DNA of 33,970 nucleotides, from contig JAAENI010000127.1 of assembly GCA_024224595.1 (NCBI GenBank), positions 1 through 33,970 on the forward strand, read 5' to 3'. A program made the translations under genes and the position numbers. The notes under the pieces were generated by a model, which made no database searches, was not told the origin of the DNA, and saw only the letters and a program-made list of their open reading frames with translations. Of the stretch, positions 25,256 to 33,894 are shown in pieces. Origin of the DNA: Hyphomicrobiales bacterium (lineage in GTDB: Bacteria > Pseudomonadota > Alphaproteobacteria > Rhizobiales > Rhizobiaceae). Positions within the stretch are counted from its first letter, which is position 1. Every line of letters starts with the position of its first letter.

Positions 25256-27664
25256 TCAGGATGGTTTCCCATGAGATTTTGTTTCCCAGATATCCTTTGC
25301 ATAACCCTGGATAGTACGATCAGAAGAAAACCATCCCATACCAGCAGTGTTCAAAATCGCCATTTTCGTCCATTTGACAATATCCTGATAATCTGAATCA
25401 GCTTCGCGTTGCTTTTCAAAATATGAATCAAAATCAACGGTTACCAGGAAATAATCATGTTCATACAAATTACCCACTAATGATTTATACCGGTGAGGTT
25501 CATCTTTTGAGAATGTCCCACCGACAATTTGTCCAAGCAGCCGTGATAACCGCTGGCTTTTAGCAATGGCATTTCTGGCAAATTCTTTTTCTTTGCGGCG
25601 ATCAAAAACTCCCTGCGTATCCAACCCAAACAAATAGAAATTCTCAACTCCCACATGTTCACGGATCTCAACATTCGCTCCATCCAGAGTCCCGATTGTC
25701 AAGGCACCATTTAGCGCAAATTTCATATTGCCGGTCCCTGATGCTTCTTTTCCAGCCGTTGAAATTTGTTCGGACAAATCCGCTGCAGGAATCAAAAGTT
25801 CTGCCATAGAAACATTATAGTTTTCGGGATAAACAATCTGCAGGAAGTCTTTGGTCACAGGGTCTTTGTTAATGGTTTTAGCCACATCGTTAATCAGATG
25901 AATAATTTCCTTGGCGACCACATATCCAGGCGCAGCTTTACCGCCAAATATTTTAACACGTGGTGTCCAGTTATCATGCGGATTGTCGCGTATCTCATTC
26001 CAAAACGCCACGGCCTCCAGGATATTCATCAATTGACGTTTATATTCATGAATCCGTTTGATTTGAACATCAAACATCGCTTCGGGATTAATTGTTATTT
26101 CATTGCGGGCATTTAAGTACCCGACCAGGCGTTGCTTATTTTTAAATTTCGCGGCACGAAACGCAGTCTGAAAAGCCTGATCATCACAATAGTCAGCCAA
26201 TTGCTCAAGCTTCTCAAGATTGTCAGGCCAGTCCGATCCGATGGTATCGTTAATCAGATTGCGCAGCGGCGGATTACTTGAATAAAGCCATCGCCGCGGC
26301 GTAACACCATTGGTCTGATTAACAATGCGTTCCGGATGAAGATTGTGCAACTCGCTGAATACAGTCTGCTTTACCAATTCGGTATGTAGCGCAGATACTC
26401 CGTTCACCCGGTGGGCCATGACAAATGCCAACTCCCCCATCTTGACGAAGCCGTCCTCTATGATCTGGATATCGCCACTGGTTTTTGCATGATGTTCTGC
26501 CTGAATAATTTCGATGATACGATGATGGCGTGGTAAAACTCTTGCGAACAGATCTTCAGGCCACCGCTCCAAAGCCTCCGGTAACAATGTATGATTGGTA
26601 TAGGACAGACAGGAGCGTGCAATATCAATTGCCTTTTCCATCGCAATTCCATGTTCATCGCTCAGTATTCGCACCAGTTCCGGTCCGGCAATTGCCGGAT
26701 GGGTATCATTAAGTTGGATCGCCACATAATCTGCCAGAGTTTCAATTAAATGGCCTTCTGAGATAAATCTGCGCACTAGATCCAAAATTGAAGCAGAAGT
26801 GAAGAAATACTCCTGTTTCAGGCGCAATTCTTTACCGATCTCAGTAGTATCATCCGGGTAGAGAACACGTGAAATTGTACGAGCAAGGGCCTCTGGTGCA
26901 CTGGCAGCCATGTAATCACCCCGATTAAAACTCTCCAGGTCAAAAACCTTGGTAGGTTTTGCCGCCCATAAGCGCAAGGTATTGGCCCATTTACCTTTCC
27001 AGCCTATTATCGGTGTATCGTAAGCAGAAGCAACTACCGTTTCTCGAGGATGCCAGGTCACCTTTGTTTCAGTTTCACTTACATATCCACCAAATCTGAT
27101 TTGATAGGATACCTCAGGCCTTTCAAATTCCCATGCATGACGTTGAGCCAGCCAGCTTTCCGCCGTCTCAATCTGCCGGCCCTTATCAAAATGCTGCTCA
27201 AATAAGCCGTGCTCGTAACGTATTCCATAGCCATAGGCCGGAATGGATAATGTCGACAACGAATCAAGGAAACAAGCAGCCAAACGGCCCAGGCCGCCAT
27301 TGCCCAGTGCCGCATCCGGTTCATCCGCAACGACAGTCCGATAATCTTGTCCCAATGCTTCCATAGCCGTTGCGGCAATCTCGTCCACGCCTAGATTCAT
27401 TGCAACATCCTCGATCAAACGCCCAATCAGGAATTCCATCGACAAATAGTAAACCCGCTTGTCCTTGGCTTCATAAGTTTTACGAGTGCTCTCAAACCAC
27501 GGTTCAACAATCATATCCCGCAGGGCTAATGACAAAGACATTCTCCAGTCGTACGTCGAAGCGTGTTCAGGATCTTTTCCCAAAGAGTGTTTTAGGTGTC
27601 GCAGTATTTCTTGCTGCAGTTCAACCTGCTCTATTTTTATTTCCGCGTAACTTGGCATATTCAT
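25256..27664 (-). CDS. glgP: Glycogen/starch/alpha-glucan phosphorylase
   Basis: GlgP releases glucose 1-phosphate from non-reducing ends. The 802-residue product shows YYLSMEFLIGRLIEDVAMNLG (72-92), GNGGLGRLAACFLDS (121-135), YGIRYEHGLFEQ, NDTHPAIAGPELVRIL (319-334), RIHEYKRQLMN, and the PLP site EASGTGNMKFALNG with K648. Length fits the family. The ATG at 27664 is the first of the operon and the promoter should lie in the 27665-28342 spacer. Placing the catabolic phosphorylase first in an operon that also makes glycogen couples synthesis and breakdown at the transcript level. Confidence 0.97.
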   Translation of the reverse strand: MNMPSYAEIKIEQVELQQEILRHLKHSLGKDPEHASTYDWRMSLSLALRDMIVEPWFESTRKTYEAKDKRVYYLSMEFLIGRLIEDVAMNLGVDEIAATAMEALGQDYRTVVADEPDAALGNGGLGRLAACFLDSLSTLSIPAYGYGIRYEHGLFEQHFDKGRQIETAESWLAQRHAWEFERPEVSYQIRFGGYVSETETKVTWHPRETVVASAYDTPIIGWKGKWANTLRLWAAKPTKVFDLESFNRGDYMAASAPEALARTISRVLYPDDTTEIGKELRLKQEYFFTSASILDLVRRFISEGHLIETLADYVAIQLNDTHPAIAGPELVRILSDEHGIAMEKAIDIARSCLSYTNHTLLPEALERWPEDLFARVLPRHHRIIEIIQAEHHAKTSGDIQIIEDGFVKMGELAFVMAHRVNGVSALHTELVKQTVFSELHNLHPERIVNQTNGVTPRRWLYSSNPPLRNLINDTIGSDWPDNLEKLEQLADYCDDQAFQTAFRAAKFKNKQRLVGYLNARNEITINPEAMFDVQIKRIHEYKRQLMNILEAVAFWNEIRDNPHDNWTPRVKIFGGKAAPGYVVAKEIIHLINDVAKTINKDPVTKDFLQIVYPENYNVSMAELLIPAADLSEQISTAGKEASGTGNMKFALNGALTIGTLDGANVEIREHVGVENFYLFGLDTQGVFDRRKEKEFARNAIAKSQRLSRLLGQIVGGTFSKDEPHRYKSLVGNLYEHDYFLVTVDFDSYFEKQREADSDYQDIVKWTKMAILNTAGMGWFSSDRTIQGYAKDIWETKSHGKPS

Positions 27665-27808
27665 GGTATTTCACTTATTGCATGCATCACAATCAACCAA
27701 TTGTTGAAAGGTTAATTTGATTGGAAAATTATCGTTGGGCGAGTTTGTGGGGGCTTTGGTTTCAGATCACTCTAATCAATTAATATTACAACCGCTCGAG
27801 GCTATATG

Positions 27809-27830
27809 ATTTCGCCTTCATTAGCGAAAT
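27809..27830. repeat. Inverted repeat upstream of glgP
   Basis: ATTTCGC and GCGAAAT form a perfect 7-bp palindrome around an 8-base spacer, about 145 bases before the glgP start codon. The dyad form and position would fit an operator for a dimeric regulator, but no regulator gene is adjacent. Confidence 0.3.
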
Positions 27831-28006
27831 TACGAAAATCTGGCTAGTTCAAAATACATAAAATTGCCATTTTCCAGATTTTAGGTGAATACAGAAGCAT
27901 TTTGAAACGAACCTATCTACAGAAAATTTTTATCCATCCACCTGACAGCTAAAAATGACCTGCGTTTTATGCAAAAGAACCGGTCAATTGGATCCCAATG
28001 AAATTG

Positions 28007-28174
28007 TCAATCCGCTATTAATACCCGTTTCACCATAGCTTTCATCAATCGAATATAACATTCCTGAAACCAACTACATTCAAACCGAAAATGTTCCCAT
28101 GTCCTGACAGATAGCTGTGTCCAGAGCAGATCAATTGCTTCATCTTTGGTCAGGGGTTTCGTTGAGTCTGCCAT
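28007..28174 (-). CDS. Candidate small protein, 55 residues, unknown
   Basis: A minus-strand frame from ATG at 28174 to TGA at 28009-28007 encodes 55 residues beginning MADSTKPLTKDEAIDLLWTQ and ending in MVKRVLIAD. It is rich in Trp, Phe, Cys and charged residues and would form amphipathic helices; no membrane segment or signal peptide is seen. It sits alone in the glgP upstream spacer in the same direction as glgP, with no clear ribosome binding site. I do not recognise a family. It could be a real small gene, a remnant, or chance. Confidence 0.35.
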   Translation of the reverse strand: MADSTKPLTKDEAIDLLWTQLSVRTWEHFRFECSWFQECYIRLMKAMVKRVLIAD

Positions 28175-28342
28175 CCCGATAAATCAAGGACAATTCATTT
28201 TCGCAAGTGTGGGATCCAAGAAAAATCAGCGAAGTTTATTGAAATTAGGCTCGCAATGGCTGGTCATTTGAGCGGAATTATCGGACAAAGACACCAGTGT
28301 TTGTCCCTGCACTGAGGGCTTCATCAAAATTTGTGAGAGAAA

Positions 28343-29449
28343 ATGAATTACACACTCGACCCAATCTATGCGGTATTGGAAAAAACCCAACTTGATGGCG
28401 TGGCATTTGTACCAGGAGCCAATTTCAGACGAATTTTCAATTGTGATTTTCATCTGATGGAAAGACCGCTGGTTATCATTGTTCCACGCCAGGGAGACCC
28501 GGTTGCAATCGTTCCCAATCTCGAGATGGCTTCCTTTGACCAAATTCAATTTGGCGGGAAAATTTTTGATTGGCGGGATGAAGGTGGTTATGATGCAGCG
28601 TTCAAATCAGCGGCAGCGGCCCTGCCGCAATTGAATGATAGCGTCGAGATAGGTTTGGAAGCACAACGAATGCGGGTCTTTGAACAAATGGCCTTGAGCG
28701 CAGTATTTCCCGTTGCGACTTTTGTTAATGCACATTTAGCAATTTCTTCAATCAGGCTCATAAAAACCGAGGATGAGATTAGCAAGTTAAGAAAAGCTAT
28801 TCAAATATCCGAAAACGCACTTGAAGCCACACTAGGCGAAGTCAGAGTGGGTCAGACAGAAAAAGAGATCGAGTCAATCTTGCTGAGACAGTTATTTGCC
28901 CATGGTGCAGATGGCTTGGCCTTCGATCCAATCGTTGCAGCAGCTGACAATTCTGCCCAGCCTCACGCAAGCGCCCGTATCGACTATCAAGTCAAAAAGG
29001 GCGATTCATTGTTGATTGATTTTGGTGCAAGTTGGCGGGGTTATAACGCAGATATCACCCGAACATTCTTTATTGAAGAGGTTTCAGACTTTGACCGCGC
29101 ATTCTACAACACAGTGCTGAATGCCAATGCGCGCGGTAAACAAGTCTCAAAACCTGGTTTGAAAACCCACGACGTCGATGACGCTGTTCAGGTAGTTTTG
29201 GAAAATTCACAATTTGCCGAATTTGCACGGCACAAAACCGGTCACGGCCTGGGACTGGATGTACATGAGGCCCCGCAAATCATGCGAGGCGATGACCAGA
29301 TACTGGAACCAGGAATGGTATTCACCGTAGAACCGGGGCTTTACAGAAGTGGCGAATGCGGCGTTCGCATAGAAGACGATGTTGTGGTGACAAAGGATGG
29401 CATCGAATGTCTGACTAATTTCCCAAGAGAATTAAGAATAGTCGGCTAA
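28343..29449 (+). CDS. M24 family metallopeptidase (Xaa-Pro aminopeptidase-like)
   Basis: The 368-residue product has the two-domain creatinase/prolidase layout: an N-terminal domain of about 135 residues and a pita-bread catalytic domain. All five metal ligands are visible: D226 (LLIDFGASW), D237 (YNADITRTF), H301 (TGHGLGLDVHEAP), E330 (FTVEPGLY) and E344 (VRIEDDVVV). Family members cleave Xaa-Pro dipeptides or N-terminal Xaa-Pro bonds, or hydrolyse creatine-like compounds. The ligand set and GHGLGLDVHE favour a peptidase. The ATG at 28343 follows GAGAGA. It converges on the sulfotransferase-like gene with a 20-base gap. Confidence 0.88.
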   Translation: MNYTLDPIYAVLEKTQLDGVAFVPGANFRRIFNCDFHLMERPLVIIVPRQGDPVAIVPNLEMASFDQIQFGGKIFDWRDEGGYDAAFKSAAAALPQLNDSVEIGLEAQRMRVFEQMALSAVFPVATFVNAHLAISSIRLIKTEDEISKLRKAIQISENALEATLGEVRVGQTEKEIESILLRQLFAHGADGLAFDPIVAAADNSAQPHASARIDYQVKKGDSLLIDFGASWRGYNADITRTFFIEEVSDFDRAFYNTVLNANARGKQVSKPGLKTHDVDDAVQVVLENSQFAEFARHKTGHGLGLDVHEAPQIMRGDDQILEPGMVFTVEPGLYRSGECGVRIEDDVVVTKDGIECLTNFPRELRIVG

Positions 29450-29469
29450 CCAAGACAATATGAGTCAAT

Positions 29470-30210
29470 TTACTCCGCAATAATCTTGTGTTGTTTCACT
29501 GCCAGATAGTCTGGCAGGATTTGATCGCACAAATCCTGCAAATGGTCTGGCAAAGGTTCTGGATCCTTGTCCGGAGGCGCAAAGCCAGTGGATTTCCATA
29601 TATTATCATACCAGTGCTTGCCCCAAATGCCATCATCATCACTTGGCCCGGATTGCCAACTCAGCATTTCAGGGTCAAATTCCAGACCAAGCCGATTGCA
29701 AAGGATCATCAGCATTGCCTGCGGTGCTTTTCTGATATCGGTGGAATCTACAACTACCGGCACTTCACCGCACAGATCACAGACGAACTGGAACAGTTCA
29801 AGTTGCCTGCCATAACCCAGATCCCCAGCGACAACATTCTGTCGTTTCTTTGCATAACTGGCCAATACCCGTTCTGGTGAGCGAATCAAAAATGCATTGG
29901 TCATCCCACCCATCCATTCACGATCAACAGTTGGCCCCATATGCTGGGTCATGTGTTTTTGATAAAATACTTTCAGTGGTGGAATAGGTGCCTCAATACA
30001 AGCCGCAATAACCGATTTTGAATCGGCAATTCCGTCAGCAATTATTTCATCACGCATCGGATGCCCAAGACCGGTCTCAAGCAGATAATTGGCATAAAAC
30101 GGTTCATCCCATACCTGACAATCTCGCCTTTGCGCAAAAGAGCGCATCAAGGCCGTGGATAAGTTGCGTGGCCCGGACCACATCGCTATATTGATTGTCG
30201 TATCGATCAT
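29470..30210 (-). CDS. Sulfotransferase-like P-loop protein
   Basis: The product (246 residues from the ATG at 30210) begins with MWSGPRNLSTALMRSF, resembling the 5'-phosphosulfate-binding loop of sulfotransferases, followed by DEPFYANYLLETG. A later FLIRSPERVLASYAKKR resembles the 3'-phosphate-binding segment. This family occurs as stand-alone genes and is also found joined to branched-chain aminotransferases, so a classic sulfotransferase reaction is not certain. An in-frame TTG at 30234 would add eight residues; the ATG is preferred. It diverges from the CitE-like gene with a spacer of 69 bases, which should hold both promoters. Confidence 0.75.
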   Translation of the reverse strand: MIDTTINIAMWSGPRNLSTALMRSFAQRRDCQVWDEPFYANYLLETGLGHPMRDEIIADGIADSKSVIAACIEAPIPPLKVFYQKHMTQHMGPTVDREWMGGMTNAFLIRSPERVLASYAKKRQNVVAGDLGYGRQLELFQFVCDLCGEVPVVVDSTDIRKAPQAMLMILCNRLGLEFDPEMLSWQSGPSDDDGIWGKHWYDNIWKSTGFAPPDKDPEPLPDHLQDLCDQILPDYLAVKQHKIIAE

Positions 30211-30279
30211 TGTTCTACTAAATCTAATGATCAATCGAAGGTCAACATCGAGTTCTTCTTAATAGCAGAGGTTTTAGCA

Positions 30280-31179
30280 ATGAGAATCGTTCGCTCCTGG
30301 CTATTTGTTCCCGCAGACAGTGAGAGAAAACTGATTAAGGGTCGGGCAAATTGTGCTGATGCGCTCATTCTCGACCTTGAGGATGCTGTTGCTGATGATC
30401 GCCAGCATATTGCTCGCGAATTATGTGCAGATTTTCTCAAACACAACCCGGACCGCTCCCGCCAGCAACTCTGGATCAGAATCAATCCATTGGATCATCA
30501 TTTTTCCCTGTCCGATCTGACATCAGTCTTGGCTTCAAAGCCTGATGGCATTGTTTTACCAAAAGTATATTCTGCCAAAGAAATTAATCGTCTGGCAGAT
30601 TATCTCTCAGCTCTTGAAACCAGAGAAGATATTGAAACCGGCTCAACCAGAATTCTGTCAATTGCAACAGAAACGGCGGCCTCACTGCTGACATTTCACA
30701 GCTATCTTGAAGATTTAAGCGATCGGCTTGTCGCCATGACCTGGGGTGGCGAGGATCTGGCAGCTTCGCTGGGAGCCCACAGTAACAAAAACCCCGATAC
30801 AGGCGATTATGACTATCCCTATATGCATGCCAGAACCATGTGTCTTGCCACTGCCCGTGCGGTGAACGCCCAACCGGTTGGCTCTGTTGTAGTCAATTTT
30901 CGCAATCTCGATGAACTGGAAAAAGAGTGTACCAGCGATTTACGATCAGGCTGGCTCGGCAAAATGGCTATCCATCCCGACCAGTGTGAGACAATCAATT
31001 CAACGTTTACGCCTTCCGTCGAAGATATCGAGCACGCCAGAAAAGTAGTGGCAATTTTTGAACAAAATCCAGGACTTGGTACTGTCGGCCTCGATGGGGT
31101 GATGCTCGATATGCCCCATCTAAAACAGGCACGAAATCTACTGGAACTGGCAGAGCAAATTTCCAGATTCAACAAATAG
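30280..31179 (+). CDS. HpcH/HpaI (CitE-type) CoA-ester lyase
   Basis: The 299-residue product has the TIM-barrel CitE signature: RSWLFVPADSERKLIKGRAN at the N-terminus, ALILDLEDAV (28-37), RINP (67-70), and likely metal ligands E131 (ATETAAS) and D159 (GGEDLAASLG), then KMAIHPDQ. Such lyases cleave malyl-CoA, methylmalyl-CoA, citramalyl-CoA or citryl-CoA. No citrate lyase alpha (citF) or ACP subunit is nearby, so a stand-alone CoA-ester lyase is more likely than CitE of citrate lyase. The neighbours (CaiB remnant, MaoC-type protein) would fit citramalyl-CoA or malyl-CoA chemistry. The ATG at 30280 has AGAGG nine bases before it. Confidence 0.88.
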   Translation: MRIVRSWLFVPADSERKLIKGRANCADALILDLEDAVADDRQHIARELCADFLKHNPDRSRQQLWIRINPLDHHFSLSDLTSVLASKPDGIVLPKVYSAKEINRLADYLSALETREDIETGSTRILSIATETAASLLTFHSYLEDLSDRLVAMTWGGEDLAASLGAHSNKNPDTGDYDYPYMHARTMCLATARAVNAQPVGSVVVNFRNLDELEKECTSDLRSGWLGKMAIHPDQCETINSTFTPSVEDIEHARKVVAIFEQNPGLGTVGLDGVMLDMPHLKQARNLLELAEQISRFNK

Positions 31180-31223
31180 CAATTTCCCCCCAAAGTCATA
31201 TCGATCATACAAGCATAACAACT

Positions 31224-31520
31224 ATGGCAGGCGCATTGGAAGGCATTCGTATTGTAGATCTCAGCACCAAAGTTTTAGAGTATATTAGGTTTCTGGAAGT
31301 TCATCGATCACCCGACGGAACGGCAATTACGAATGACCGACCCTCCGGCGCGCTATATACCAAGACACCGTCAACCACACACATTTCACCGCCTTTATTA
31401 GGTCAACAAAGCGAGGAAATATTGAGTGAAGCCGGATATTCCGGGGAACAGATCGAAGATTTTCTGCAAAAGGGAATAACCAAATGTCCAGGTTCAAAAC
31501 GGATGGTGACTCAATTATAG
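31224..31520 (+). pseudogene. Internally deleted CaiB/BaiF family (class III) CoA-transferase
   Basis: The 98-codon open frame joins the two ends of a class III CoA-transferase. It starts AGALEGIRIVDLST, the usual N-terminus, and then jumps to a segment like the C-terminal part of the family, with FLEVHRSPDGT and then PPLLGQQSEEILSEAGYSGE and IEDFLQKGI. The roughly 300 residues between, including the catalytic aspartate region, are missing, while the frame is kept. It lies between the lyase and the MaoC gene on the same strand, so an intact copy would have supplied CoA activation for this cluster. It could still be translated, but should be inactive. Confidence 0.75.
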
Positions 31521-31658
31521 GAATGTTTTGGTTAAATCCCTCTTGAGGATTGCAGTAGACCTGCATAAACCAGTATAAGATTCCATTCCCGGTTGTCGAC
31601 CAGACCATATCGAAATTGGGTGGGAACTTCCATTTGAAAACAACCAAAAGAGGATATG

Positions 31659-32111
31659 ATGTCTGGATTGTGGTTTGAGGAATTTGAGCAGGGCCAAACA
31701 TTTGAACATAACCTGTCACGCACAATTACAGAAGCCGACAATATGTGGTTTTGCAACGCAACAATGAATACTCAGCCACTGCATATCGACTTCCATATGG
31801 CTTCAAATACAGAATTTGGGCAACCTTTGGTCAACAGCATATTTACACTCGGCCTGATGATTGGCATGAGCGTAACCGATACAACACTGGGCACAACCAT
31901 TGGCAATCTTGCCATGACTGATGTCAATTTCCCAAACCCGGTTTTTCACGGTGATACTCTGCATGTTCGTACAACGGTTCGTTCAAAGCGGGAAAGCAAA
32001 TCACGCCCCAATGACGGAATAGTCGTATTTTATCATGAAGCTTTCAAACAGGATGACGCAATGGTGGCAAACTGCGTAAGAACGGCCCTGATGCGTAAAA
32101 AACCAGTTTAA
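31659..32111 (+). CDS. MaoC-like hot-dog fold dehydratase/hydratase
   Basis: The product (150 residues from the ATG at 31659; a second ATG at 31656 is directly adjacent) is a single hot-dog domain: LWFEEFEQGQTFEHNLSRTIT, then MNTQPLHIDFHMASNTEFGQ, PLVNSIFTLGL, and ANLGMTDV-like NLAMTDVNFPNPVFHGDTL. In characterised (R)-hydratases an Asp-His dyad sits in DxxxxH; here the Asp position is Asn (N37) while His (H42) is kept. Such proteins hydrate enoyl-CoA esters. Beside a CitE-like lyase, an itaconyl-CoA or mesaconyl-CoA type hydratase is possible, as inference. AAAAGAGG lies just upstream and gives better spacing to 31659. Confidence 0.82.
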   Translation: MSGLWFEEFEQGQTFEHNLSRTITEADNMWFCNATMNTQPLHIDFHMASNTEFGQPLVNSIFTLGLMIGMSVTDTTLGTTIGNLAMTDVNFPNPVFHGDTLHVRTTVRSKRESKSRPNDGIVVFYHEAFKQDDAMVANCVRTALMRKKPV

Positions 32112-32180
32112 CAATCCTCAATATGGTAATTTGAAACATGTAATGGCGATATGTTTCGAAATTTACCCCGAGACAAAATT

Positions 32181-32990
32181 ATGAACCAACAATCAACCGA
32201 TCATTTACTGGTAACGCAAAAAGATGGTGTAGCAACGCTTACCATGAACCGGCCAAAAGCCTTGAATGCCCTTTCCCTGGATATGCGTCATGCAATGTTT
32301 GAAGCAGTTGAGCGCATAGAGCACGACACTTCTGTTCGGTGCGTGGTATTGCGTGGTGCAGGGGGTACATTTATGGCTGGCGGAGACGTCAAAAACTTCG
32401 CAGAACACACTGATAAATCGTCAAGCCAGCGTGCCGCCTATTTTGAACGACGTGTCCATAACCTTTCTCCCATGCTGATTTCGCTGCAAAGAATGAACAA
32501 GCCGGTAATCGCGTCGGTGGAAGGAGCTGCCGCTGGCATCGGCATGTCCCTCATGATGGCCTGCGATCTTGCAATTGCCACAACTGATTCAGTTTATCGT
32601 TTCGCTTATTCTGCAATTGGAGCAAGCCCGGACGGATCGGGGTCTTACTATTTGCCACGTCTTGTTGGCACAAGACGGGCTCTTGAATTGTCCCTGCTGG
32701 CTGACAGGATAGATGCTCAGACGGCCCATCAGTATGGCCTCGTCAATTTCCTGGTTGATCCTTCAGAAATTCAATCGCAGACACAAAAATTAGCAATTAG
32801 GCTGGCCAATTCTGCCACCCGGTCTCTGGCTGCGATCAAGAGATTAATGTACTCCTCGCAAACAAACTCACTGGAAACCCAACTCGCTATGGAGGCCGAG
32901 TATTTTGGTAAATGTGCAGCTACACAGGACTGGATTGAGGGCGTTACCGCATTCAATGAAAAGCGCAAACCGGAGTTCAAGGGGAGTTGA
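32181..32990 (+). CDS. Crotonase family protein, enoyl-CoA hydratase/isomerase (PaaG-like)
   Basis: The product (269 residues from ATG 32181) has the crotonase fold: VATLTMNRPKALNALSLDM, the oxyanion-hole segments AGGDVKNF (66-73) and EGAAAGIGMSLMMACDLAIA (114-133). Both catalytic glutamates of classical hydratases (GGGCE and PEILLG in the rat enzyme) are replaced, by Ser and by Tyr or Ser. Instead SPDGSGSYYLPRLVG carries D151 where PaaG-type isomerases have their catalytic aspartate. An isomerase is therefore more likely than a hydratase. An ATG at 32151 would add ten residues unlike the family. The gene follows the MaoC gene by about 70 bases. Confidence 0.85.
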   Translation: MNQQSTDHLLVTQKDGVATLTMNRPKALNALSLDMRHAMFEAVERIEHDTSVRCVVLRGAGGTFMAGGDVKNFAEHTDKSSSQRAAYFERRVHNLSPMLISLQRMNKPVIASVEGAAAGIGMSLMMACDLAIATTDSVYRFAYSAIGASPDGSGSYYLPRLVGTRRALELSLLADRIDAQTAHQYGLVNFLVDPSEIQSQTQKLAIRLANSATRSLAAIKRLMYSSQTNSLETQLAMEAEYFGKCAATQDWIEGVTAFNEKRKPEFKGS

Positions 32991-33189
32991 TACAGATTCA
33001 TTCATGACAGGGATGAAAGTTACTGACCACTTGCCAATTTAACGTATTTGCAGTTTGACCTCAATAAATCGAGAATATACATGTGTACCTTTCTTAACCC
33101 AAATTATTACTGAACCTCTTGCGCAATTTGGTGCATCGAAATGAAAGTAAGCGCTTCAATTTAATCACATTAAGTAACAGGTCGACAAA

Positions 33190-33894
33190 TTGAATAACAT
33201 ATCCGCTGAAAAAGCCAAAGCCACCTATGTAAATCTAAATGACAACCGGATTACACCAACGAGTATTCGTCTGGAGGCCTCGACCCAGTGTCAACTCAAA
33301 TGCCCTACCTGTAAAACCGCCACGGGTGAACTCTACAAGCATGTTGCATTAGGGTTTTTGCGTTTTGATAACTTCAAATTACTTGTTGATGAAAACCCTG
33401 ATGTGCGCAAAATTGAGCTTTCGAATTTTGGTGAAATTTTTCTCAACCCTCAATTGCCGAAAATCATCCAGTATGCCCACGAAAATAATGTCCAGCTCTC
33501 CGCAGGTAATGGAGCTAATCTGAACAATATTCGCGAAACCACCCTTGAAGCATTGGTAAAATATGGCTTTACCCATATCCGCTGCTCAATTGATGGCGCT
33601 TCCCAGGAAACTTATGAACAATATCGCATTCGTGGGAATTTTGACCGCGTGATGGAAAATATTGAAAAAATTAACGCCTATAAGAAGAAATACAATTCCG
33701 AATTTCCGCATCTGATTTGGCAATTTGTTGTTTTCGGTCATAACGAGCATGAAATCGTCAAGGCAAGGCAGATGGCACACGAGCGAGGAATGGATTTTGA
33801 AACCAAGCTCAACTGGGACGAAAACTGGTCTCCGGTTAAAGACATCGAGATGGTCCGGCGAGTTATTGTCAAATCTGGTGTTTTGAGGGTTTGA
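33190..33894 (+). pseudogene. Radical SAM protein, C-terminally truncated
   Basis: The 234-residue frame has the radical SAM cluster motif CQLKCPTC (C34, C38, C41) within SIRLEASTQCQLKCPTCKTA, then ELSNFGEIFLNPQL, IRCSIDGASQETYEQYRIRG and a barrel up to LNWDENWSPVKDIEMVRR. Proteins of this type normally continue for about 80-100 more residues with a cysteine-containing SPASM-like end (a QINWDG...CC-type motif). Here the frame ends after VIVKSGVLRV, without any further Cys. The start is TTG at 33190. The sequence after the stop looks like the leader of another gene, so the C-terminus was probably removed by an insertion. Whether the short protein works is doubtful. Confidence 0.65.

Larger units (their letters stand above)
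27665..28342. other. Long divergent spacer before glgP and the M24 peptidase gene
   Basis: This 678-base AT-leaning region separates glgP from the divergent peptidase gene. It should hold promoters for both. I could not find a convincing -35/-10 pair. It contains one inverted repeat (27809-27830) and one small open frame (28007-28174), both listed separately. No tRNA or known riboswitch pattern was recognised. Confidence 0.5.
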
